Origin: Ligula intestinalis
Taxonomy: Eukaryota > Platyhelminthes > Cestoda > Diphyllobothriidea > Diphyllobothriidae
Assembly (NCBI GenBank): GCA_036362985.1
Contig: JAYGXS010000003.1
Location: 85,054,292 to 85,118,291, forward strand
Direction: 5' to 3'
Length of the DNA: 64,000 nucleotides
The notes below the pieces were generated by a model that worked only from the letters and a program-made list of their open reading frames with translations, made no database searches and was not told the origin of the DNA. This document shows, in pieces, positions 53,846 to 63,520 of the stretch. Numbering within the stretch: position 1 is the stretch's first letter; every line of letters begins with the position of its first letter. A program made the position numbers and the translations under genes.

Positions 53846-54880
53846 CTACGACGAAACAGTTGTGCAACCGATTTTGCAGAGTTTGGACACGCTCAGGGCG
53901 CAAGATTCCCTGTGCTGATCACGTGCAAGACGAATCTTTGACGCTAATTCGACGATCTCTGCGATCCTTAGATGCACAGACAGCGAACTAGTAGATCTAT
54001 CTTTCAGCTGCCTCCTCAATTTCTTTAGTCTGGGCAAAAGAAAATGAGGGACAGTCGATTCTCCTGCGTAGGGTTTCACAATTTTAGTGGGCACAAATTC
54101 CAGAATTTTAGTAGAAACGACCGACATGAGTTCAGAAAGATATGCAGCGTCGTTAATAGAAGAGAGGCTCTGCCAATCTAATGAGTCAAGGAAATTGTTC
54201 ATTGAGCTAATATCTGCGAGGTCATACGCATGATAGGTACGACTAGCACTAGCCTTTTCCATAGAAGCAAGCGGCAGGCAACAGTGAATTAATGTGTGAT
54301 CACTTTGGAAGATGTCCTGCTTAAAATTAACGAAGAGAGGGGCAGTACCATTAGTGAAAATCAGATCTAGGATATGATTCTGTCTTGTTGGCGAACTAAC
54401 CAGTTGAGACCAGTTAGAAAAATTAATGGTATGTAGGAAAGGCTGAAATCTAGGTGGACAATAGTTTGAAAGCCAGTCGATTTCAGGAAAATTAAAATCT
54501 CCAGGAATAATTTTAACTTCAAAATAGGATATTGAAATAAACTTGAATATTTCACACAAATTTGCATCTTCTTCAGATGAAGAGTTAGGAGGATTGTATA
54601 CACATCCGATAATCGCCTTTTGCCGGGGCGACAGGATAATAGAGACGAAACAGTAATTTCCAGAGAAGGACGGGCTATTTAGATAAAACGGAAAGTGCCT
54701 AAATGACGTTCTAATATAGAGAAGACAACCACCACCACGCTTTTTAATGCGATCGTGACGATAGAAATCATAATCATCTATGATAAGGGAGGAGTCAGAA
54801 ATGATTGAATGGGTCCAAGATTCTGTTATGCATATAACATCAGGCATCATCTCGAAAGCGATAGCTTGAAGTTGAGCCAT
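53846..54880 (-). CDS. Alpha LINE ORF2 endonuclease and linker (open, partial)
   Basis: A 344-codon frame without stops. Motifs: NKMAQLQAIAFEMMPDVICI (start shared with upstream INARSVI), TESWTHSI, KRGGGCLLYIRTSF, IIGCVYNPP, IIPGDFNFPEIDW, ILDLIFTNG and FQSDHTLIHC, then linker LKKLRRQLKDRSTSSLSVHL. The frame shifts at its end (CTTVSS) relative to the RT start (LNENKTFVLDESDKAELFN, 53811). The native start is at 55931, beyond the beta insertion. Confidence 0.87.
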   Translation of the reverse strand: MAQLQAIAFEMMPDVICITESWTHSIISDSSLIIDDYDFYRHDRIKKRGGGCLLYIRTSFRHFPFYLNSPSFSGNYCFVSIILSPRQKAIIGCVYNPPNSSSEEDANLCEIFKFISISYFEVKIIPGDFNFPEIDWLSNYCPPRFQPFLHTINFSNWSQLVSSPTRQNHILDLIFTNGTAPLFVNFKQDIFQSDHTLIHCCLPLASMEKASASRTYHAYDLADISSMNNFLDSLDWQSLSSINDAAYLSELMSVVSTKILEFVPTKIVKPYAGESTVPHFLLPRLKKLRRQLKDRSTSSLSVHLRIAEIVELASKIRLARDQHRESCALSVSKLCKIGCTTVSS

Positions 54881-54904
54881 TTTATTTATAACGGATCTGG
54901 CATT

Positions 54905-55880
54905 AATAATAATAATAATTAGTTGTATATTTCAGGCCCAGTGGGCCTCATCAATAAACCAAAAATTCGATAACACGAAGAACTAGAAATAATTGGTTTC
55001 ACAAAGTATCCGTAGTCTATAGCTATAAGACGAGTATAACTGTTTAGAAGCGAATTTGTTAGATTCAACAAAAATGAATATAGCAGTGTTATGCGGAAGG
55101 TGAAATTCAAGGGCACACACAGATGAGCCACATCGTTATCTAGAATTCTGGCATATGTATTCTGGTACCCACTGCCTCTGTTAGTAAGGGGGAAGGGCTT
55201 GGAAGCAAACTCAGTCGAAGCTGAGTGTGGGGCAGAACAATAGGTATTAACGAAACATTACTGGTATAGACGGGTTCCCAGCACTACACTCGGGTTCCCA
55301 AACCGATGCGGCATAATGGAACATAGGGAACCCACCAGTTTATAATCGTGATGGGCACCGCTGTATGATATCCAAAAGTCCGTCAAATCTACAAGACCAT
55401 TGTTGTGAATGTCTGATATGTGACCAAATATAAGGCCCTGATGATGGTTGATGACCAGCGAAACGAGAGCCATCAAGACTGCGTCCTGATTCCGGGGTAC
55501 ATGAGTTAGAGGAAGGTAGTTTCAAGAAGGGATCCTAAATTCCTGATGGTCCTTTCTCCGAATTGTGGAGAAAGCTGCCCGGAAAAGATTAGGAAAACAA
55601 AAGGTTAATAGATTCAGTGTTAAGATAAATGTGCAGTTTTCGCTTGAATGCACATAGACTAGTCAATGTCCGAATATCAATCGGCAAATTATTCCAAAGA
55701 TAGCTATACCTAGAAGCAAAAAATAGAGATCGCTTAGAAGTGGAAGAAGGAGGAGGAGGTTTATCAACGTTGAATTTCTTAGGTTGTAAGGGCGAGTAAC
55801 GGGAGTAAGGGCAGAAATCTTGGGGAGATTTGAACTATTATTAAGGCGAAACAGGAGACAAAACCCTGCTTCCAGTCTCC
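54905..55880 (-). mobile_element. Beta LINE 3' fragment inserted in alpha ORF2
   Basis: Antisense match to 46.80-47.75 kb. The 3' end is at about 54935 (GGCCCAGTGGGCC) with an (AAT)n tract at the junction. The 5' truncation is near 55880 (RLEAGFCLL). Alpha ORF2 coding sequence lies on both sides (TRNTLDV upstream, INARSVINKM downstream). Confidence 0.87.
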
Positions 55881-55927
55881 TATGACATCTAGTGTGTTTC
55901 GAGTGACAGGACTATGGCTATCGTTAT

Positions 55928-57423
55928 TCATAAAAAAGAATTTGAGGGTGGGTAGACGAACTGTAGGCCGCTATTATTTGTGGAATAAGTACTGACGGGT
56001 ATGGAGCTGTTAGCATACGGGTAGCCGACAATCGATGGCTGATAAAGTCTGAGATATCTAGGGGCCTCGCTTTCTGGCAGGGAAATATGATGAGAAGGTA
56101 AACCAAAATAAGCTTCTGGGGCGTTTGGGAGTAATGGGGGGAGGTGAGAAGACATGTAGAAAATAGCTGGTTTGGGGGGTAGAGGATGGGTAAAGGAACT
56201 GATAGGGGAAAACGGTGACATATAATTAGTGTTAGGGCCGCTCGCGTAAGGACTAGTGGTCTTAATCAGTGAATGTCCTGTTCGGCAACTCCGATTAGAT
56301 TTAAAACTATACCAGTTAGGGTTACTGCCGTGCAAATTAAACTTTTCTTGGTTCGGGCCCGGCGTGTTCAATAACGCATTATACGGGGGAATAATGACTC
56401 CCACAGTCAAAAGAGGAGCTAGGTTTTGGTGGGGAAGTGCTCGGCCTAAACGATTTCGATGGTGTAAGCGACTTTTAAATGAACTTGTTGCCGCGTTAGA
56501 GGCGGCGGAATTTATCGATCGTTGGACAGAGAATGTATTTAGACTAGTATTAATCGTAGTAGATGACGGAGCGGCGGGCCTTAACGGTCCCGATATCAAG
56601 AGGGATGGGCTAACTGGTGCACTGATGTTTATGGACCTATGACTAGATATTCGGGAGGTAGGGATAGCAGGTGTACTGACGGTTATGGGACTATGAATAG
56701 ACACCTGGGAGGCAGGGATAACGGGTGCACTGACGTTAGTGGGTGTATGGCCAGGTATGCGGGGGAAGGATTAGCGAGTGCATTTACCCTATTGGGACTA
56801 CGAACAGATTCAGGAAATGTAGGCTGAAAAGTCATTGGCCTATTGGACTGGAGAGCCGTATTTCTTCGCTCCATTGGTGTACGATCTCGACAGAGGAAAC
56901 TTTTAGTCATTTCTAAATATCGGGAAATGCGACCTCGTTGAGCAAAGATTGAGTCCACCTCGATCGGTGAAAACAATTTAACTAGGATGGGCGGGTTTTT
57001 GCTACGTGATTGGAGGCGTTTGGCTTCTGCAATTTTGTAGTTGAAACCACCCGAACATAGAAAATCTTTTGCAATATCCAAAGGGCGACTTAATATGGAG
57101 GCATTTTTTAGTATAAAGTTAAAGCTTCGCTTTTGTCTATCAAAAGCTTCCGTGGTTATAAGATGGACGAGGGAGTCTCACTTTTTACAATCTTGCGACG
57201 GCACGTCTGATAACTTGCCATCAAACAGATTGCCTAGTATTGACAAAACAGAACCAAACTTCATCATGAAGTGATTACAGTTCTGTAATGCAGATAAATC
57301 AATTTGCTTAGCCTTGACAATGGGCTGCATGTTGATACCAAGGCATTGACTAATAGGCGTGGTCAGGCACCACTTGGGTCTGGGATCAGATATCTTACGA
57401 TTAGCTATAATTGTCGCTCTCAT
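55928..57423 (-). pseudogene. Alpha LINE ORF1
   Basis: Reads from 57423 in three pieces: MRATIIANRKISDPRPKW.. to DCKK, a TGA at 57155-57157 or very close, then VHLITTEAFDRQKRSF.. (in frame), DIAKDFLCSGGFNYKIAEAK, ILVKLFSPIEVDSIFAQRGR and FLCRDRTPMERR, and after a frame change near 56690-56704 a Ser/Pro/Asn-rich tail ending PPSNSFL. The middle resembles the RRM plus C-terminal domain layout of LINE ORF1 proteins. The stop overlaps the ORF2 start as ATGA (55931-55928). Confidence 0.78.
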
Positions 57424-57995
57424 AATTTTGATAAAAATCTGCTTTAAATGTAGGATGATTTATAAAAATTCAGCCTCTTAAAATTGCTCAACAAACTGTA
57501 TTAGTTATTACGTTCAGAAAAAAAAACAGTTGATATGATTTTCAGATTATGACTTACGACAAATAATCAGAGCGAACTTAACAAATACTGTAGCTATTTT
57601 TTAATAATAAATTAAAATTTATTTGAAAAAGTGTATTCAATATTGGGAAACGACTCAGCCTTTGAAGGTCTCAAGAATATTCTGATCTTGACGATTTCTT
57701 TTACTAGACCGCGAATTTGCTGGTATGAAGAGGTTGTGTTCGGGTAAAATAGGTTGCGTCTCGGTAGAATTGGTTGGAAAACAAAATCTTCTTAAATTCC
57801 GACTTCAAAAGATCGTTCACGCAAGAGAAATAATTCCAGCAGTGTAGAAAAAAATTGTTTGCGAACAGTTGCAGCCACAAAATCCTAGATCGTAATTGAT
57901 GGGGGATATCGATGTAGAATTTTTGTAGGAGGAGCGAGGGGAAATATTGACTGTGATCTTGTAGGTTCGACCTTGTGCTTTTTTGGGTCGACCTT
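57424..57995 (-). other. Possible alpha LINE 5' UTR and flank
   Basis: AT-rich sequence upstream of alpha ORF1. It may include the 5' UTR, but no second 5' end exists here to define the boundary. The block III duplication starts at 57996. Confidence 0.4.
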
Positions 57996-58279
57996 GTGAC
58001 TGCATAGAGCTGTGTATGCCGGCGCTAGATAGACATATCGATTGACAGAAGTTCCATCAGTGGTCTGGACGACTTGTTTAACGAGGGTGATTATATCCGT
58101 GGCTACAAAGTTAAACTATTGACCCCCTTTCAAAGGTACTGACAAACCTTTGTGGCTCATACGCCCTTGCATATTTGTGAGCTCCCGCGTGACCCAATCA
58201 GATTAGCACTTGCAGTACGGCTTGCGCTGCTGCATATGAACACGGACCTGAAGCATCAAAATTACAATCGGAGAGGTAG

Positions 58280-58471
58280 ATGGATAAAAGAGAAGATGGA
58301 AGAGGGGGCGGGAGAGAAGACCCCCGTTATGCCCGGATGCAGAGGCTGCTACTTCTCTCGCCGGTAGTTCCGTATAAAGTCATCGTGGCGAGCATGCTTC
58401 GTCCAGAGGAAGAAAAACTGCACCAGCTCAGCCACCGTCTTATGCTGCAGCTGAAGGATGTACTCAGTCAT
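58280..58471 (+). CDS. First coding exon, block III (192 nt)
   Basis: MDKREDGRGGGREDPRYARM, RLLLLSPVVPYKVIVAS and EEEKLHQLSHRLMLQLKDVL, ending at GTAAGT in phase 0. Length and donor are the same as in III'. Substitutions relative to III' (D10G, Q19R, I40V, L43R-type changes) do not introduce stops. The 55-base deletion relative to III' lies just upstream of the ATG. Confidence 0.72.
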
Positions 58472-61400
58472 GTAAGTTAGTAGTGGCATGCATGCCGTCG
58501 TTATGCAGGTTCAACTCACGAACCTCCTTAGAATGTCCGTTATGTTGCTTGTCGATTGCTAAACTTTTTAACGCGTTGCTTGTTTTCGCTGTCGTTATCT
58601 ATAATATTTATCACATTTTTTATGTATTATTTCTCATTTTTAATTATTTGTTTTCATTGATAAATGGAGAGGCCTTGAGTTTGAATGTTGGGTTTAGCGG
58701 TTGGTTTGAATGATTGTTTTAGAACACCAAGGTCGTCACTTTTGGCGCGGACCCAGGATGGAGATGCGGTGATCGAGCGTCAGTGAAGAAATCGGTGCCC
58801 TTTCTCCTCACAGCCGCTGACCCCATTCTCGACGCCGTCGTCGTCAATCGTATCGCAGTTCCACACACAATGTCAGCACTCCCGTCTCGCCCCTGCAGTC
58901 GCCCACAGCACTGTATTCCCCACCGGTAACTGATCATACATAAGAGAATACATTCCACTCCAGATGGAACTTGTATCTGTGTAACGCCGTTCCCTATCCC
59001 CATATTATTTTCTTACTCTGTACGTATTCTGTATTACTAGTAGATCCCTCTCCCTATATTCGCGTTTCCTTCTACTCCGGCCTTGATACTTGTGTGCTTG
59101 GGTGATGCTTATCAATCCAGCTCCGAGTTTCCGTTGCAGAGCCATCTTCAGGTTTCTTATCCTTTAGGTGTGTGCCAACATTGACATCCCTGGCCCGCTA
59201 CATGACAGCGTGAGGACATCGGAATTTACTGCAACGCATCTTTACTCATGCAAGGGCCTAATAGAACTTTGCTTCTAGTTGGAATAAAACAGGTGCGATC
59301 TGTAGAGTTTAGTTTTAGTCTAAATACCTATCCGTTTTTCCCAATTTACCAAATAATGTTACCACACGCTATGTAGATAGCGCTAGTGGTCAATTCTTTA
59401 AATAAAGCCATCCCTTTGATGCAGAGGTAGCCAATGTCATGTTTTAGTTGCCGTTCTTGAGCCTTCTTTAAAGTGGTTTTGAAGGCTTTTTCCGGTCGTT
59501 GCCGAGAAGTACTTCGGCCGGCATTCCACCAGTAGAACTCTTCTCCTCAAAGATCAGATAAATGTACATCGGAAGCAAGTCTTGCGTAAGACCACTTCGT
59601 ACACTGCTGTAGATTTGGGCTCGTTTTTCTGGTTGCCTTCTATGGGAGGTAATATAATGTATCATTTCTTCGCTAAGGAATACACGATCAATAGAAGTTG
59701 TCGTCCTATCGTCACCGAATACAGGCAAATGGGATATATGCAGAATAGATATACATTTAAGGAAGTCTTTTATCGTACACCGACTGTATATCAAGTCAGC
59801 CAGGTCTGCGCATTGTTTGTCAAATTACAAAACTATACGAATTCGCAAATGGTGGGCTTGTATGCGCGACCACTTGTTCTCCAGTACTGCTCAAGCGCTT
59901 AGTGGCCTGATAAAATCCTGTGATCTACATTTCGGCATTTTTGTAATAATTTGCAGAATCGAGCGTGTTTGACGCCTACCGCTTCCTCCCTAATAGATGC
60001 GCTATTGGCTGTGCCGTCTCCTTCCACGTCATTATCATAGTGTTCTTGAAGGCGAATGGCTTTCGGAGGAAAAATGCCTATAGAATTTATTAAAAATGTA
60101 TGCTGGCAAATTTATGATACCATTGTGCTGGCAAATTTACGAAAGCTTTATAGCCGTATGTTCGTGGTTTATGGACCTCACGTTTATTCTCATCCAAGAT
60201 GGACTTTTGCCATTCTCATTGCACGAACTCCAAATTTTAAGATTATGGTGGCCTGGACTCAATTTCGCCTGGGACCTTTTCTACGAATTTGTTATTTTGA
60301 GTTGACCCAATCATTGAAGACCTCGAGTCGTTCGGCAGGATTTAAACGCGCATAGTAGAGGCCTTTACCGCAAGCCAACGCTCTAACTGCTGTGTTTGAA
60401 TATATTATTGTCCAATTTCATCAGCACTAGGATACATCCGTATACTCAGTGTATAGCAAACTGAACTGATCATAGTGTCATAGTGTCATTCTTCACTATA
60501 TGGTCGGATTTGGATGTATTCAAGCCCCTTACAATGCAACTGTCCCCATAGTAATATACTGGCATGTGCACGCCCGCATGTACGATGACGACGTAAAGTG
60601 TTTCGGCACTTGCTGGCATAATGGGCTATATAGTGGTTGAAATAGCAGTAGTGTGTAAGCGAAGAGCCTGTATGAAACCTTCGGTATCCGCGTCTGACAG
60701 TAGCCGCCATCATCATTTTCAGTAGCGTAGGGCGGCGCGCTTGGTTTCTTTGATCACCATAAATTAACCTCTAGTAGGTAGAACTGATGTAATGACAAGT
60801 GTTATACAGTAGTCGCCGGTTATTAAGCCCACCTCGATCCCAGACCAAATTGGGCTTAATGAGCTGCGGCGCACTAACTGGAGTGTCTTAGTTCTTGACT
60901 AGAAAAAACAGGTTAGGCACTAGGCATTACATACGTACTGTATTATTTGTAGAGCTTGGTTATGTTCAAGAAAAGAATGCTGGTTGCCTGTATTTTACGT
61001 AATACAGTAGCCGCCGGTTATTAAGCCCACGGTTAATAGGCCCAAATCAGCTTAAGACGGAATTGTACACAGCAAAATCCGCCGGCTAATAAGCCCTGTC
61101 GCTGGCTACAAAGCCCAGTTTGCCAACAGGATAGTTTTCTTATGTGGGTACACATCGATATAGATGTTAAGGTCACTGATGAAACAAGCGAGGAAGATTT
61201 TGAGCAGAACTTTGTCAATGAAATCGTTCAGAAGGAAGAAGTGAAGAATGGAGGAGAACCAAATGATGAAGTTGTTGATGATGATAAGGAGGAGGAGGAC
61301 ATAGAGCCAGTTCCCACTGCCGCACAGATAATAGCTGCACTCTATACTCTGCAGCGCGTTCTGCAGGCATCAGGTTTCACAATATTCGACGATTTCTGCT

Positions 61401-63520
61401 GCGACCGAAGTTTCCTCCAAAACAACTGACAATAGACCGCTTTTTTAAACGTGTCGCAAATAATTTTGGTTTTGTTATTGCATAAAATACAGACAAACAG
61501 CATTTTTTTCTTGTACATAACCAAGCTGTACACATAAAACAGTACGTATGTAATGTATAGTGCCTATCCTGCATTTGCTAATCAAGAACTAGGAATCTCC
61601 GGTTAGTGCGCCCGCCGCTTATTAAGCCCAATTTGGTCTGGGCCCAAGGTGGGCTTAATAACCGGCGACTACTGTAACAAGTACTCTCTTGATGTCCTTC
61701 TCCAGGCACCAGAAATCGTCGAATGTTGTGAAATCTGATGCCTGTAGACCGCGTTGCGGAGTGTAATGTGCAGCTATCATCATCTGTGCAGCAGTGAGAA
61801 CTGGCTCTTCGTCCTCCTTCTCACATCCCGCATCTTGTTTTGCGCAAGACTGGCCAACATTACATTACTAATTGCGCACGCAGAGAGATGAGAATCTAAT
61901 TCTATCCTGTCGGCAAACTGGGCTTTGTAGCCGGATTTTGCTACGTAAAAATCGGTCCCAAGCTGATTTGGGCTTTGTACGCGACTGGGCCCATTAACCG
62001 TGGGCCTAATAACCGGTGACTACTGTAGTACACTAATACTGTAAATCCTTAGCAGGACACAGCACGTGATTCGGTGAATACCACAGTCCTAACTTGAAAT
62101 CGAAATCCATAACGCTAATAGTAAATCCAAGCAACCTTAGTGAAAATCCGGCGTTGAACAGCTGGCTGATTGGGCCTTTTTCCACTGGACCTATATGCCA
62201 AAAATTTGGGGGCAACCGTTTATGGCAACATGACACGGAAATGTTACTGAGAATTTTGGGGTTCTGATTCACACTTCTTTAGTTGGAACAGTTTATGTAT
62301 GGGTCAGGAGTAGTTCGATTTTGTTATTGATTTTCAACCTGGCATCTGGTTGTGATTAAAGAAAAATCCAATTTTACTGGCAATGATCAGAATTTAGATT
62401 TCCAGCTGCTTTTTGATGCAACTTGAGAAAACTGGTGTGTTGCAGTCAACTCTTCCGCACATCATCTAAATAATTCATGCAGACTTCAACCCGTATAAGA
62501 AAACAGTTCTTTCATTTTCGACGGTGTTTGCATAATCCATCGATGCAAAAATTCAGGTCTCCATAAAAAAGGATTCATCCGCTTTTGAATATAACTCTCT
62601 TGTAACATTGTGACTTAAAATCCATCGGGTCTGAATTTTCATTAGGGAGGATCTTGTGCATATCTTTTGTAAGTTTAGTTGTTACATCTTTCCCGCTTTA
62701 TAAGAACAAGTAAACACTGAAAAACACTGGTTGTTGCGTCCTCATAAGGTAATGCCAACAGTCCGTATGTTTTGTTTATTATTATTATAATTAGTAGTAG
62801 TAGTACTATCGCCTTCATCCTCGACGGCCTTTGCATAATCTAGTGATTCAAAAATGCAGGTTTCCATAAAACAGGATTCATCAGCTTTTGAATATAATTC
62901 TCTTGTAACATTGTGACTTAAAATCCATCGGGTCTGAATTTACATTAGGGCGGATCTTGTGCATATCTTTTGTAAGTTTAGTTTTCATCCGTTTGCCGCT
63001 TTGCAGAAAGAAGTAAACGCTGAAGAAAAATGGGTGTTGCGTCCTCATAAGGTAATGCCAACAGCCTGTCTGATTTGTTTTTTATCATTATTATTATTAG
63101 TAGCAGTAATACTATCACCTTCAAAAGGTTTACATTTTTACAGGAAAAGGAAGTTTCAAACCCACAGACCGTGCTTGAGCGTCACAAGGTAATTCTTACA
63201 GTCCGCTGTAGGTCTGTGCTGCATTTAGGCTTCTGAATCAGTATCGCGAACTACATCCGATTGCTTTTAATCACAGCATCGACGTCGGCGACTGTATGCC
63301 GAGCAAGACTCAAGTGAATCCAGTGACAGTGATTGTGTAAGCAGCGGGGATGAGTGGAAGCCTTCACCGGCGTCATCACCTTCAGCTGAAGTGAACCATG
63401 GAACGCTAACACACACAATTCCCTCAATTGTTCCAACGGGAGATTTGAACGTGGCTACATGCTTATCTTTCCCCACAAAAACTTCTGATCCAACGAGTCC
63501 TTTGGAGGCAAGCACGTCGG
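58280..63520 (+). CDS. Zinc-finger gene, block III (5' half, partial)
   Basis: Exon 1 58280-58471, then a 4.5-kb intron with repeats and the pogo element, micro-exon a 63007-63051 (a dead duplicate at 62704-62748), micro-exon b 63144-63188, and exon c 63277-63520 with a strong GTACGT donor at phase 1. Finger exons should follow beyond the right edge. Joined, the exons give a 64-residue leader with a Leu-rich helix, two 15-residue micro-exon segments and an 81-residue Ser/Asp-rich region. All joins are in phase. Finger content is inferred from blocks I and II. Confidence 0.72.
58710..59210 (+). repeat. Unknown insertion of about 490 bp, copy in III
   Basis: Lies between intron-1 sequences that are adjacent in blocks I and II (GGTTGGTTT.. 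and ..CATGCAAGGGCCTA). No coding domain or clear terminal repeat. Confidence 0.55.
60333..60396 (-). repeat. tRNA-like sequence (III)
   Basis: Copy of 51868-51932 within the duplication. The D-arm-like and T-arm-like parts are retained, with the T-stem changed to GCG-CGTTTAAATCCTGC. Confidence 0.38.
61142..61429 (+). pseudogene. Tigger-type transposase C-terminus remnant (III)
   Basis: An open 95-codon frame: VTDETSEEDFEQNFVNEIVQ, an acidic DDDKEEEDIE, PTAAQIIAALYTLQRVL and FTIFDDFCC. The TAG of III' is absent here, but a deletion of about 33 bases changes the frame before the final KFPP/Q.TIDRFFKR segment. No catalytic core. Confidence 0.75.
61675..61900 (-). pseudogene. Second, inverted transposase C-terminus fragment
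   Basis: Minus-strand translation gives EDEEPVLTAAQMMIAALYTP then LQASDFTTF, the counterpart of the plus-strand EDIEPVPTAAQIIAALYTL and LQASGFTIF, in opposite orientation. The same piece is present at 53247-53480. Confidence 0.7.
62704..62748 (+). pseudogene. Dead duplicate of micro-exon a, block III
   Basis: A 45-nt body encoding EQVNTEKHWLLRPHK, with an intact GTAATG donor but TATAA instead of CAG at the acceptor position. Confidence 0.72.
63007..63051 (+). CDS. Block III micro-exon a (45 nt)
   Basis: Acceptor CCGCTTTGCAG, donor GTAATG, phase 0-0. Encodes KEVNAEEKWVLRPHK. Confidence 0.8.
63144..63188 (+). CDS. Block III micro-exon b (45 nt)
   Basis: Acceptor TTTTTACAG, donor GTAATT, phase 0-0. 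Encodes EKEVSNPQTVLERHK, close to block I exon b. Confidence 0.8.
63277..63520 (+). CDS. Block III exon c, Ser/Asp-rich (244 nt)
   Basis: Acceptor TTTTAATCACAG, donor GTACGT, phase 0 to 1. Encodes HRRRRLYAEQDSSESSDSDC, DEWKPSPASSPS and a tail to KTSDPTSPLEASTSG. The last nine or so residues are missing in blocks I and II, where the equivalent DNA is deleted and a GTGCxT donor is used. Confidence 0.78.

Larger units (their letters stand above)
53675..57423 (-). mobile_element. Alpha LINE with ORF1 and ORF2 endonuclease, split by beta insertion
   Basis: A minus-strand alpha copy: ORF1 (57423-55928), start of ORF2 (55931), a beta insertion (about 54905-55880), ORF2 endonuclease and linker (54880-53846), and the beginning of RT (53811 into the gap). 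It is the only alpha copy here with ORF1 and defines the 5' part of the family. Confidence 0.88.
57996..62002 (+). repeat. Direct 4-kb duplication, copy 2 (start of zinc-finger block III)
   Basis: Second copy of 49451-53574. Here it continues without a gap past the outer transposon end into the micro-exons and exon c, so it shows the intact arrangement. Confidence 0.92.
60807..62025 (+). mobile_element. Compound pogo/Tigger-like DNA transposon, complete copy
   Basis: Outer ends CAGTAGTCGCCGG (60807) and CCGGTGACTACTG (to 62025) are inverted and flanked by TA (60805-60806, 62026-62027). Inside, a first unit ends at 61674 (GGCGACTACTG then TA) and an inverted, partial second unit occupies 61675-62025 with its own transposase C-terminus on the minus strand. 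The empty site is visible in block II near 34770-34785. Confidence 0.87.
62518..63115 (+). repeat. Tandem duplication of about 300 bp spanning micro-exon a
   Basis: Units 62518-62815 and 62816-63115 are collinear (CTTTTGAATATAA, CTCTTGTAACATTGTGACTT, AAAATCCATCGGGTCTGAAT, GGATCTTGTGCATATCTTTT and the micro-exon). Blocks I and II have a single unit. An ATT/AGT microsatellite lies at each unit end. Confidence 0.88.
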
